A stretch of DNA of 64,000 bases from Prorocentrum cordatum (Eukaryota; Sar; Dinophyceae; Prorocentrales; Prorocentraceae): contig CAUYUJ010015755.1 of the NCBI GenBank assembly GCA_963575745.1, positions 103,501-167,500 on the forward strand, in the 5' to 3' direction. Positions 39,232 to 48,579 of this stretch are shown piece by piece. The translations under genes were made by a program, and so were the position numbers. Under the pieces are notes generated by a model. It made no database searches, had not been told where the DNA came from, and worked only from the letters and a program-made list of their open reading frames with translations. Every line of letters begins with the position of its first letter. Positions within the stretch are counted from its first letter, which is position 1.

Positions 39232-39470
39232 AGGCCTCCTAGGTGGGGTCGGAGCAGATGGGGTCGAAGGAGCGCGCCGCATCGCCGATGCATCGCCGAT
39301 GCGGCTCGATGTGGAGCCCGATTTGCTTCGCGTCGACGTCGCCGATTCATCGCTGACGTCGACGATGCATCGCTGGTGCATCGCCGATGCATCGCCGATG
39401 CATCGCCGATGTATCGTCGATGCGGCGCCATCCTCCGACCCCACCTACTCCGACCCCATCTAGGAGGCCT
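39232..39470 (+). mobile_element. TIR-11, with an 11-bp GATGCATCGCC array inside
   Basis: Ends AGGCCTCCTAGGTGGGGTCG and the inverse of AGGCCTCCTAGATGGGGTCG (19 of 20 identical). The interior contains six consecutive 11-bp units at 39361-39428 (GATGCATCGCT, GGTGCATCGCC, GATGCATCGCC twice, GATGTATCGTC, GATGCGGCGCC). Confidence 0.8.
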
Positions 39471-39536
39471 CTATCCACGTCGAGCGCCGCCGCGGGCGAC
39501 CCAGAGGCGGTCGATGATGGACGGTCTGAGGTTTCC

Positions 39537-39732
39537 CGGGGGCGGAAAGGAGGGGGGTGATGACTAGGGGGGGGTGGATATCGTGGCGTGGGCCATGACG
39601 TTTTCTCAGATTTCATGGCGCCCCTTCTTATTTCATGACGTTCCTGGCCCCCCCGCTGGGCCGCGCTCATGCCGCCGGTCATGATTTGCACCCCCCCCTC
39701 TTGGACACCCCCCTCTTGGCCGCTCCCGAGTT
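39537..39732 (+). mobile_element. TIR-4 copy 2, inserted in TIR-12
   Basis: Nearly identical to 38690-38886. GTTTC lies on both sides of the insertion and once in the inferred empty site. Confidence 0.8.
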
Positions 39733-39822
39733 TCGGAAACGGCCGATGGTTCAGTGTTGAAGGCTCCCCGCGGTGTTAGAAACCATCGCCGAAGTCGGGA
39801 CAACACGAACCTGCCGTTTTCA

Positions 39823-41161
39823 GATTGCATTAAGTGGCCTGCGCAGCCTTGCTTACGCCACATAGCTCAAGTGGCATACATTGCACAGCCGACCTTGAAA
39901 CACGCACACAAACATCGATTCTACCACGCTGTTTGCACCACCGTGGTTGACCACACGGCTTCTACCATACAGTCTGCACTGCATCACTTGCAGCGCGCAG
40001 AGTGCTTCACGAAGCCTGCGCTACACGGACTGCACCGCACAGTTAGCTGCCGCATCCGGAGTCCAATGACTCCCTCCTCGGGGCCCATGCTGGCGAACAT
40101 GGTATTCCTCAGCCACAGGCGAACTGCTGCAAGCGCAGAATTCGAGGCCGGCAGCGCACAGCGGATCTGTACTGCTCAGCGCGGGCAGCTCCAGGACGGT
40201 GATCGGGGCAAAGTCCCCGCAAACTCCGCGCGTGCATCCCATATCTCTTTGCATGTGAGTTTGCCTCTCCTCTTCTGGCTGGCACACTTTACTCCAAGTC
40301 GTTCTAGGCCATTTGGGACGCGTCGGTGAGCTGCTGTGACCAAATCATAATTCAATTCGGATGCATGCGCGCGAATGTGTAAAACAAGTTTACGTAGATG
40401 TGCCATAGCACCTTACGTGTAGTTTTCAATGCAGGTTTTGGTGCTGAGCGATACCATTCAGCTTCGGTCGTGCCGTTGACTGCCCAACATGACGTGCCAC
40501 TGTCCGTCGCCCATAGTTTGGACGCCGAGAGAGGAAATGTTCAACGACCCCATTCTCTTTAGCTCTGGCTCTTCCCGCATTCCTTATGAGAGCAAGCCTT
40601 CGGAACGAACCACAATGAACGAGCCTGTCTGCGCGGTGCGTGCCGAATCCGTAATCGGCCTCGCGCTGGCGCGAGATGATTTAGCTGATTGGGCTTGATT
40701 TTGGAACGCTATTTGAAAATCGGAGGCTGGGGGGTTGGAACTGAAGTGAACCCAGCGGGGAAATCGGTTTCGGTTTCGGTTCGTGTCGTGCGCGCGGGCG
40801 AGGCGAAGCTACACGAGTTCCATCCTTAGTAGAGGCCCTCTTTTGCCAAAAGGGCTGCCCCCTCGAGCGCCGGGCGTGCCCCCCGGCTGTCCCAGCGGTT
40901 GTCCGAGCGGTTGTCCCGATGGTTGTGGTTGGCCCGATGGTTGTCCCGATGGTTGTCCCGATTGTTGTCCCGATGGTCGTCCCGATGGTTGTCCCGATGC
41001 TTAATCGATCGATAGATGGATAAACTTTCATTGTGACGTACCCAACCCTTTCTATACATGTGGCGGTTATACTCAGGACCACTCCATGCTGACTGGCATT
41101 CTGAAGGACCCGCAGTGCGCAGAAAGAGCAAACAACAATGCTTTCAGAAGAGCGCAGCAAG
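39823..41161. other. No gene recognised; (GATGGTTGTCCC)n at 40890-41000
   Basis: Moderate-GC sequence with short frames lacking domains. A GGTTGTCCCGATGGTTGTCC-type 12-bp tandem repeat of about nine units lies at 40895-41000, and a GATGGTTGT relative at 42437-42465 on the other side of the 102-bp array. Confidence 0.5.
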
Positions 41162-42255
41162 AAGTCCCGTGGTGATCTGCGTATGACGTACTTCCGCTGG
41201 GCCTCCCAGGAGCCCACGAAAGTGGCGACAATTGCGCAGATCGCAAGCCCCGCAGGGGTACCGAGGTGATCCGCGTGGGCCTCCCAGGAGCCCACGAAAG
41301 TGGCGACAATTGCGCAGATTGCAAGCCCCCCAGGGGCGGCGAGGTCCCGTGGTGATCCGCGTATGACGTACCTCCGCTGGGCCTCCCAGGAGCCCACGAA
41401 AGTGGCGACAATTGCGCAGATCGCAAGCCCCCCAGGGGCGGCGAGGTCCCGTGGTGATACGCGTATGACGTACCTCCGCTGGGCCTCCCAGGAGCCCACG
41501 AAAGTGGCGAAAGTTGCGCAGATCGCAGCCCCCCAGGGGCGGCGAGGTCCCGTGGTGATCCGTGTATGACGTACCTCCGCTGAGCCTCCCAGAAGCCCAC
41601 GAAAATGGCGACAGTTGCGCAGACCGCAAGCCCCCCAGGGGCGGCGAGGTACCGGGGTAATCCGCGTGGGACCCACTTCCGCTGGGCCTCCCAGGAGCCC
41701 ACGAAAGTGGCGACAATTGCGCAGATCGCAAGCCCCCCAGGGGGCGGCGAGGTACCGAGGTGACCCGCGTGGGACCCACCTCCGCTGGGCCTTCCAGGAG
41801 CCCACGAAAGTGGCGACAATTGCGCAGATCGCAAGCCCCCCAGGGGGCGGCAAGGTACCGAGGTGATCCGCGTGGGACCCACCTCCGCTGGGCCTCCCAG
41901 GAGCCCATGAAATTGACGACAGTTGCACAGATCGCAAGCCCCCCAGGGGGCGGCAAGGTACCGAGGTGATCCGCGTGGGACCCACCACCTCCGCTGGGCC
42001 TCCCAGGAGCCTACGCAAGTGGCGAAAGTTGCGCAGATCGCAGCCCCCCAAGGGGCGGGGCGGCGAGGTACCGAGGTGATCCGCGTGGGACCCACCTCCG
42101 CTGAGCCTCCCAGGAGCCCACGAAAGTGGCGACAGTTGTGCAGATCGCAAGCCCCCCAGGGGGCGGCGAGTTACCGAGGTGATCCGCGTGGGACCCACCT
42201 CCGCTGGGCCTCCCAGGAGCCCACGAAAGTGGCGACAGTTGCGCAGATCGCAGCC
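41162..42255 (+). repeat. 102-bp tandem array, 11 copies
   Basis: GCCTCCCAGGAGCCCACGAA and TTGCGCAGATCGCAAGCCCC recur at 41201, 41279, 41381, 41483, 41583, 41687, 41789, 41891, 41998, 42104 and 42208. The period is 102 bp, apart from a 78-bp second interval and small indels. The left copies carry GTATGACGTAC and the right copies GTGGGACCCAC at the same place. Because 102 is a multiple of three, minus-strand frames of up to 558 codons result. Confidence 0.95.
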
Positions 42256-43149
42256 CGACGGCACGAGGGAATAGGAGAGGGCAACACAGGAAACAGGAGA
42301 GAAGGAGGAGGGGCGGAGAGGGGAGGAGAAGGAAGGAAGGACGCACGGGGCGACCACATTGCTCTATTCAAAACGAGTACCCAACACATGAGGGTTGGGA
42401 ACAACGATAGAGAGATAGATGTTGCGAAATGTTGTCACGATGGTTGTGACGAGGGTTGTACCGATGGTTGGTAGATCGACAGGTTTACGGATGATATATA
42501 TATATATATATATACACATACATATTGACATGTATATAGTTACCGGGACATACATATAGCTAAACAAATATAAGCTGTATTGGGCCATACTTATATATGT
42601 ATATGCTGGTATATCGACGTATGGATACATACATATATATGTACATACATATATATATGTATGTACACGGATCGAACGATATATATATAGAGGAACATAT
42701 AATTTTACATGCACTGATACATGCAGTGATATATCTATAGAGAGAGAGAGAGAGAGAGACTTATAGGTGTTTAGATAAGGCGTTCGAGGGTATACCTATA
42801 TTTATGTGTATTGGTTGATCGATTTGTAGACTGCTATGCTGATATATTGACAGACATCTAGTTTTGTATATAGTGAAATATCGTGTTGTCCTATATATAT
42901 AACTAGACAGATAGGTCGATCGGTAGATGGGCAGATGTGCGCGACTATAAAACAGTCAAGGAAACCACCGCAGAACCCAGAGCCATCGCAAATCGACCGC
43001 CTTCCCTTTCCCCCCCCGACCTCCTTATCACCCGTAAGGTGGTCCGTTCGATATTTGACAGAATAATTGTTGACGCGAGCTGGGTTGACTTCTGATCGCT
43101 GATGCATGGGGTGGTAGCGTCGTGGCCTGGCCTGGCTCAAAGGGATCCT
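42256..43149. other. AT-rich island, no gene
   Basis: 42490-42920 is strongly AT-rich with TATATA, GTATATAC and CATATAT runs, a GAGAGA tract (42742-42758) and several mirror/palindromic segments. This is unlike anything else in the window. No open frame of interest. Confidence 0.6.
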
Positions 43150-43330
43150 TCAGAGCTGTGCTACGAAAGCGCGTGTCTGCTGTGAAGCCTTGTTGTTCAA
43201 GGTGCCCAGAGACTGGGGAGAACCAGGAGGGGGAAGTAGGTTGAGCTTGTCCGGATGGCATCTTTTTATGAAGGGACGAAGTGTCTCAGATTCAGAGGTG
43301 CTTAATTGCGCTCGCAGAAGGCAGCCTCGT
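43150..43330 (-). CDS. Possible exon with a J-like HPD motif
   Basis: The minus frame gives SESETLRPFIKRCHPDKLN, then a PPPGSPQSLGTLNNKA segment and stops at 43150. LRPF...HPD...N resembles the diverged J-type domain of mitochondrial TCAIM/DUF4460 proteins or a J-domain fragment. Codon use and lower GC fit a real exon better than most frames here. The upstream exon and true ends are unknown. It would be divergently arranged with the phosphonate gene 360 bp away. Confidence 0.3.
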
Positions 43331-43692
43331 CCGTTAAGATCACATGATGGAGACACCACCTTTGGATGATGTCGACCGGTTTTCCGCAACGTGTCTGGTG
43401 CGTGATATGTGGCGCTTGCTACCTCCTCCATGAACGACAAGACGTGGCACACGCAACGACGGACAATGTTCCTCACCAACAAGAAGTTCCGTAGTCGTTT
43501 GGGCTGAGGCTATTTTGGATCAAGCACGGTGGTGGAGCTTGGTTCCACTTCGTTACGGCCTGCACGGCAGCTACGAGATTCTGGAGGCCACGGCTTCATC
43601 CACCTGGTCGTTGTTGGGCCCGAAAGCTTGGCCGCAGCGGTGGTATTTCTCTTCATCTGTGTTCTCTTCTTCCGCCTCACTAGCACCTTGCC

Positions 43693-45704
43693 ATGGCCCT
43701 GGCTGGCAGCCTGCGCCGACTGGCCTCGGGTGCCGTGCGGCGCCCGCGCCAGTGCGGGCTGATGACGGCGGCGCAGGCGGAATTCTTCGAGCGGAGCGGC
43801 TACGTAAAGGTCCCAGGCGCCCTGACGAAGAGCGACGTGGGCGAGCTCAGGAGGTGGGTGGACGAGATCGCGTCGTGGCCCGAGGTGGAGGATGCCTGGG
43901 TCCACCATTTCGAGCGCGGCAGGGCGGGGTCGAACCAGCTTGTCCTCTCGCGTACGGAGAACTTCTTCCCGTTCCATGCCGGCATGGCGAGGTTCCTGAG
44001 CAGCGGAGTCCCTGCGCAGCTGGCAGGCGACGCGCTCCGGGAGGAGGCGTCTTTGTACAAGGAGAAGATCAACTACAAGGTCCCAGGAGGTGGCGGTTAC
44101 ACCGCCCACCAAGACGCTCCAGCATATGCTGAGTCAGATTGTCACGTCACTTGCCTTGTCACGCTGGACGAGGCTGGCCTCGACAACGGCTGCCTGGAGT
44201 TTTCAGCTTTCCCGTGGCAGCGCAAAGAGCTCATCGGGCTCACAAAGGAAGGCGTGATCTCCGACGATGTTGCCGCGAGCCTGGACTTTGAGGCGGTGCC
44301 CACTGAGCCGGGGGACGCTTTGGTGTTCTCCAGCTACGTGCCCCACAGGTCCGCGGCTAACACCAGCAGTAAGGCTCGAAACCTGTTGTACCTCACGTAC
44401 AACAGGAAGAGCGCTGGGGATCTCCGGAGCCAGTACTACCACAACAGACGCGCCACCATGCATGCGGGCCGCGTGTCGACAATCGGGCACTTCCAGGGTT
44501 CCGTTGCCGAGGACGACGACCTGGCGCTCGCCCCGCGCACTCGGGCAAGCACCCCTTCAAAGGCGCGGGAGGAGATCATCGCGAAGATCGCCAAGCTCTT
44601 CGAAGACCGCGGCGGCAGCCGCTACGACAGCTTCAGCACCCAGTCGAGAAACAACAGATGAAACGAATTTCGGAGGTCCGCGCGGATTTCGTGGATCGGC
44701 GTTGGACCCCCTCCCTGGCGCGCGCAGTGCCCCTGTGGCGGCGTCGGAGGCGACGCCGGGGGGACTGCAGCGCCGATCCAAGAAATCCGCGTGGACCTCC
44801 AGACGTTTGCTGCGTGATGTCATTCTGTGTTCCTCGAACCCAGAGCGAGCATGCCCGCATGACGGCCTTGATGGCCATGCGGAGCGGAGCACTGCCACCA
44901 GCCGTGGTCGCGGCGTTCCTGCACGACATCGGCCACCTGCTGCTCGACGAGCACGCTGGGCGCGATGACTTCCTCCTGACCGACAAGCGCCACGAGGAGG
45001 TGGGCTACAGGTCAGAGGAGGAATAGGTACCGATACCGCTACCCTTGCCTCGTTTTCGCCTTTTGGGCCCCCTGGGAGGCCCTTGTCGCCACCGCTGGAC
45101 TCGCCTCCAAATTATGGTCGTAGAGGGCCTGGGAATAGGGGTATCGGGCTGCAGGTTCCTTTGCCGCAGTGGCTTCCCTGCAGAGGTCGAGGAGCAACAA
45201 CCATGGCATAAACGTAAACTTTCGGAGGTGCGCTCAGATACTCGGGTCGGCGCAGCACCCTCCCGGCGGCGCCCGTGGCGCCGCCCCTGGCGCGCTCCGC
45301 GCGCCAGGCAGGGGGTCCAGCGCCGATCCAAGGACTCCGCGCGGATCTCCGAGAAGTGAGGATGCTCGTGTAGTTGTTTGCTCCTCTCCGAGGTGACGGA
45401 GCTCGTCCGCCTCCACGTCGAGGCCAAGCGCTACCTCTGCGCGGCGGAGCCGAGCTACTACGCGGGCCTCTCGAGCGCCTCGCAGCAGTCCCTGGCCCTC
45501 CAGGGCGGGCCCCTGTCGCCCGAGGGCGTGGCCCGCTGGACCGCCGCGAGCCCGCACGCCGCCGCCGCCGGGGAGCTGCGGCGCTGGGAGGACGCCGGGA
45601 AGCGGCTGTGGGCGGAGGGCGCCGTGGCGGCGGGGGAGCTGCCAGCGGTAGAGGCGCTGCTGGAGGCCACGCGGAGCGTCCTGCTGAGGCAGGGGGCCGC
45701 GTGA
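43693..45704 (+). CDS. phnYZ: PhnY-PhnZ fusion: PhyH-type aminophosphonate dioxygenase plus HD-type C-P bond-cleaving oxygenase, three exons
   Basis: Proposed exons 43693-44643, 44844-45010 and 45374-45704 give about 482 residues. Residues 1-23 are Arg-rich (LRRLASGAVRRPRQ), possibly a mitochondrial presequence. Residues ~24-265 are a PhyH (Fe(II)/2-oxoglutarate) domain with H139-x-D141 (AHQDAP), H218 (VPHRSA) and R229 for 2-oxoglutarate. After a linker, the PhnZ-like HD domain starts at RGGSRYDSFSTQ and continues over the splice as SEHARM, then AAFLHDIGHLL, KRHEEVG, VRLHVEAKRYLC, SLALQGGPLS and LRRWEDAGK, the diiron-ligand pattern of PhnZ. In bacteria PhnY hydroxylates 2-aminoethylphosphonate and PhnZ oxidises the product to glycine plus phosphate; TmpA/TmpB do the equivalent with the trimethylated substrate. 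Substrate cannot be told from sequence. ATG context GCCATGGCC is favourable. Both introns carry TIR-6. Confidence 0.85.
44644..44843 (+). other. Intron 1 of phnYZ, non-standard boundaries, with TIR-6 inside
   Basis: The exon ends ...AGCACCCAG and the intron ends ...GAACCCAG, so ACCCAG is duplicated at the two boundaries. Splicing as TC...AG restores the Gln-x-Glu-His motif of the HD domain (TQSEHA). A GT...AG alternative (44643-44845) also keeps the frame but gives THEHA. The stop codon TGA at 44659 shows that the intron must be removed. Confidence 0.65.
44670..44801 (+). mobile_element. TIR-6 copy 4, in phnYZ intron 1
   Basis: TCGGAGGTCCGCGCGGATTT start and AAATCCGCGTGGACCTCC end. GGATCGGCG/CGCCGATCC are the next inverted blocks. 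It makes up two-thirds of the intron. Confidence 0.85.
45011..45373 (+). other. Intron 2 of phnYZ, GT-AG, with TIR-6 inside
   Basis: Donor TACAG|GTCAGA after HEEVGY and acceptor GTGTAG|TTGTTTG before LLLSEVTELV. The join keeps frame and brings the HEEVG and VRLHV motifs to nearly the spacing expected for PhnZ. An in-frame stop (45024) follows if unspliced. Confidence 0.7.
45222..45350 (+). mobile_element. TIR-6 copy 5, in phnYZ intron 2
   Basis: TCGGAGGTGCGCTCAGATAC start and GACTCCGCGCGGATCTCCGA end. The centre GGCGCGCTCCGCGCGCC is palindromic. It ends 23 bp before the acceptor. Confidence 0.82.
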
Positions 45705-46617
45705 GCCTCTCCGCAGTCGGAGGCCTGGAGGGCTGGGCGCCGGCACCCAGGTGCCGGCGAGTGCCTTCATCGATGGGCGGCGTGATCCTGATCTCGGTGA
45801 GGTGTGGTGATGTTCGGACATCTTGGGTGGCCGAGAGATTATCGCCAGCACCAGAATTCAGGGTCATATTTCCCCCCGGTGGAGGCCCCCCCTGTGTTGC
45901 TGCCGGTGTTGGGATTAATCTCTACTCGTCCAACAGAATTGTTAAATCCGCGGAGCCGCTTTTTCCCTGAGGTCTTTTTTGTTCAGAACCTCATCTTGGG
46001 CGAGCTCCTGCGGAATCGGCGGTTCCGGTAGGGTCTGAGGAGGCCAACCGTTTACATGACACGGAGGGCACCAAGGGCCGCGCGACCGTGACGGAGCGCT
46101 CCCCTTGGCGAGGTCTCCGCTCGGCAGTGGTTGGCAGGGCGCGGAGTTCGGCGAGCCGATGGGGCGGGGGAAGGCCCTGGAGACGACGAGGATTCGTGGG
46201 GTGGCGGGGGCGGTGGAGGAGGAGAACAGGTGGCAGTTAGTCCCAGAAAGGCTGAGCGCGTTCCGCGGTTCCCCAAGAGAACAGAGCGCCATTGTCGGTG
46301 TCAGCCGCCGGATGTTTGCGTGCGCCAGGGCGTAGACATGTCCGTTGTCTGTTTGTTGCCAGGGCGGTGAGCAGATGCTGACGTACGATATGTAAATAGT
46401 TTTGACAATCGATCGTTCATTCTGCAATGGCTCACAGTGTGTACAGTCAGCGGGGAGCGGTGCCCCAGATCATGTAGGGCGTTGTGACGCTTCGCGACGG
46501 ACTTCGTTGCTGGGGCGCCCGTGAGCCTTATGTCAACGCCCCGACTGTGCCCGCGACCCCCCCCCTGCAGATCCTACACGTCAAAACGCTATCGAATCTT
46601 CGCTCTTGTTCCTAAGT
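45705..46617. other. 3' flank of phnYZ, no gene
   Basis: 45765-45905 is the second copy of the dispersed repeat at 35690-35835. 46020-46617 is unassigned; short frames without domains. Confidence 0.45.
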
Positions 46618-46993
46618 TCGGGTCGGACGAAAGGGGGGGATTGGGAAAGGGGGGGTACGACATGTGCTGCATGCAGCTGATCTCGGCCTCACCGAGGGGC
46701 CCATTCCTCAGTACATAGCCGCCTCTGGCGTCGGGAGGCGCCGGGAACATCAGCTACTTCAGATTTCGTAATAAAGGGAGGGGGGTCTCATTTCGGGAGG
46801 GGTCTCTTCCAGGCTATCTTGGAGGGCCTGGGGGGGTCTGGGGACGATGTTTTGGAGGGTTCTCCCACGGGGGGGGGGTCTGAGATGGCCTGTCTTGGAG
46901 GGTCCAGACCCCCTCCCTTTTATTACGAAATCTGGAGTGCGTGAGCTGATTCTCAAATCCCCCCTTTGCTATCCCCCCTTTCGCCCGACCCGA
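46618..46993 (+). mobile_element. TIR-2 copy E, interrupted by TIR-3
   Basis: TCGGGTCGGACGAAAGG start, CGCCCGACCCGA end. CATCAGCTAC / CGTGAGCTGATTC is split by TIR-3. No target duplication visible (TAAGT versus TGGTC). Confidence 0.8.
46757..46937 (+). mobile_element. TIR-3 copy 2, inserted in TIR-2
   Basis: Flanked by TA (46755-46756) and TG (46938-46939). The empty site in other TIR-2 copies reads CAGCTACGTGAG with one TA, confirming TA target duplication. Confidence 0.88.
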
Positions 46994-47108
46994 TGGTCTC
47001 GGGCGCACTTGGTGTCAGGCCTGCGGAGGTGTTGCCGCCCGGGCTCATGCTGGCAATCATCCATTCTTTTCCCAGTCACTGCCGCTCAAGAGGGCCTTGA
47101 GTTACGTA

Positions 47109-47287
47109 CTCCAGATTTCGTAATAAAAGGGAGGGGGTCTGGACCCTCCCAGACGAGAAGTTTTAGACCCTCCCAGACCATCCATGAAAGGGCGGCCCTT
47201 TGCCCAGACCCCCCCGAACCCTCCAAGACAGCTCAAATCAGACCCCCCCCAAATGTGACCCCCCCGACTTTATTATGGAATCCGGAG
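47109..47287 (-). mobile_element. TIR-3 copy 3 (diverged)
   Basis: TA at 47107-47108 and 47288-47289. Ends CTCCAGATTTCGTAATAAAA / TTTATTATGGAATCCGGAG. The interior is in the opposite orientation to copy 1 and more diverged. Confidence 0.8.
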
Positions 47288-47459
47288 TACGTTATCGAAG
47301 ACGCCTGCGACGAACCACCGCCGCCCCCTGCCCCCTGCAAACGCCTGGAACCGAGCCCCATGCCACGAACAGCAGGCGCCTCCTCCCCCCATGTCCTCTG
47401 CCTTCTGTCCCCTGCCCCTGCCTTGGGCCGAAGTCTTGCCAAGCTATTGGCCTGTGTAT

Positions 47460-47945
47460 TTCCTCAGCCGTTGTGGGGACTCTTGGAGGAACACTTGTGT
47501 GAGATGACGAGGAGAGGCCTCTTGGGAGGTCCTGGGGCCTCCTGGTGGCTTCCTGGGGGCCTGTGGGGGCTTCTCAGCTGCATCCTGGGAGACTCTTGGG
47601 GGCCTCTGCGGGCCTCTGTGGGAGCTCTTCGCCTTCGCCGGGCGGTCTTGGACGCTGTTTGAGGGCCCTCTTGGAGGTCCACGGGCCATCTTGGAGCCGT
47701 CTTAGGGGCCGCTCAGAGCGCCTCGCGGCCCTGTCGCCCCGGCTGGTGGCCCTCTCGGGGAGTTCTTGGAGCGTTTGGGACTCACCTTGGAGGCCTCTTG
47801 GAGCGTGTTCGGTTGCCGTCGGAAGCCCAAAAAGGCGAGACCGCAGACGCAGTGCAGACAGATGCGGGAAGTTGATGATTGGGGCCGCCTGGAGGGCCTC
47901 TGGGGGCCATCTTGGGCCGTCTCGGGGGCCTCCCTGAGCCGTTAT
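47460..47945 (+). mobile_element. FB-arm relic
   Basis: 10-11-bp CTTGGGAGGTC/CTGGGGGCCTG-type units, the core GTCGGAAGCCCAAAAAGGCG at 47819 and a final CATCTTGGGCCGTCTCGGGG. Confidence 0.65.
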
Positions 47946-47951
47946 GAGGTA

Positions 47952-48132
47952 CTCCAGATTTCGTAATAAAAGGGAGGGGGTCTGGACCCTCCAAGACAAG
48001 CCATCTCAGACCCCCCCCGTGGGAGAACCCTCCAAAACATCGTCCCCAGACCCTCCAGGCCCTCCAAGATAGCCTGGGAGAGACCCCCCCCCCGAAATGA
48101 GACCCCCCTCCCTTTTGTTACGAAATCTGGAG
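47952..48132 (-). mobile_element. TIR-3 copy 4, inside an FB relic
   Basis: TA at 47950-47951 and 48133-48134. Array units of the FB type continue on both sides (to 48240), so it inserted into that relic. Confidence 0.85.
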
Positions 48133-48367
48133 TAGTCTTGGACAGTCTTTTGGCCATCGTGTGGTCATCTTAGGCCGTCTCTGAGGCATCGTGGGGGTCC
48201 TCTCGGCCACTCTCGGGGCCCCCTCGGCCGCCTTATGGAGGCACCACGGTACCATGGATTTGTTGTGTTCGCCCGAGGTCGCCGGGGGTGGCCAAGCGGA
48301 GGCGCCGAGTCCACGCTGGGCATTTTTTGGGAAGTGCCAAGCGTGCTCAAACATCTGGCACGCCGAG

Positions 48368-48560
48368 TACGGCAGGTTCGCGTCGTGTCGACCAGCGGCG
48401 ACCCCGCCAGCGGCGTTCAAGGTTGAACGCCGCCGGCGACCCAGAATCGATCGATGTTGAACGATCGGACGTTGCGGCAGCGGCCGATCGTTCAAGGTTG
48501 AACGATCCAGCGCGGTGTCAGGAACCAACGCCAGGGTCGACACGGCACGGACCTGCAGTA
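48368..48560 (+). mobile_element. TIR-12, intact reference copy
   Basis: TACGGCAGGTTCGCGTCGTG and the inverse of TACTGCAGGTCCGTGCCGTG form the ends. The interior has three GTTCAAGGTTGAACG-type palindromes. Confidence 0.75.
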
Positions 48561-48579
48561 CCCCGTTGACCAGTTACCT

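Larger units (their letters stand above)
39176..39822 (+). mobile_element. TIR-12 copy carrying two nested elements
   Basis: Read without 39232-39470 and 39537-39732, the segments GCGGCGGGTCCGCGCC..., GCGGGCGACCCAGAGGCGG and AACGGCCGATGGTTCAGTGT...AACACGAACCTGCCGT follow the order of the intact copy at 48368-48560. Confidence 0.7.

Noticed and set aside
41162-42255. CRISPR array
   Set aside because: Units are tandem copies over their whole 102-bp length with no unique spacers, and the setting is eukaryotic.
40681-42357. 558-codon minus-strand protein
   Set aside because: It is the translation of the 102-bp satellite; several frames on both strands are equally open because the period is a multiple of three.
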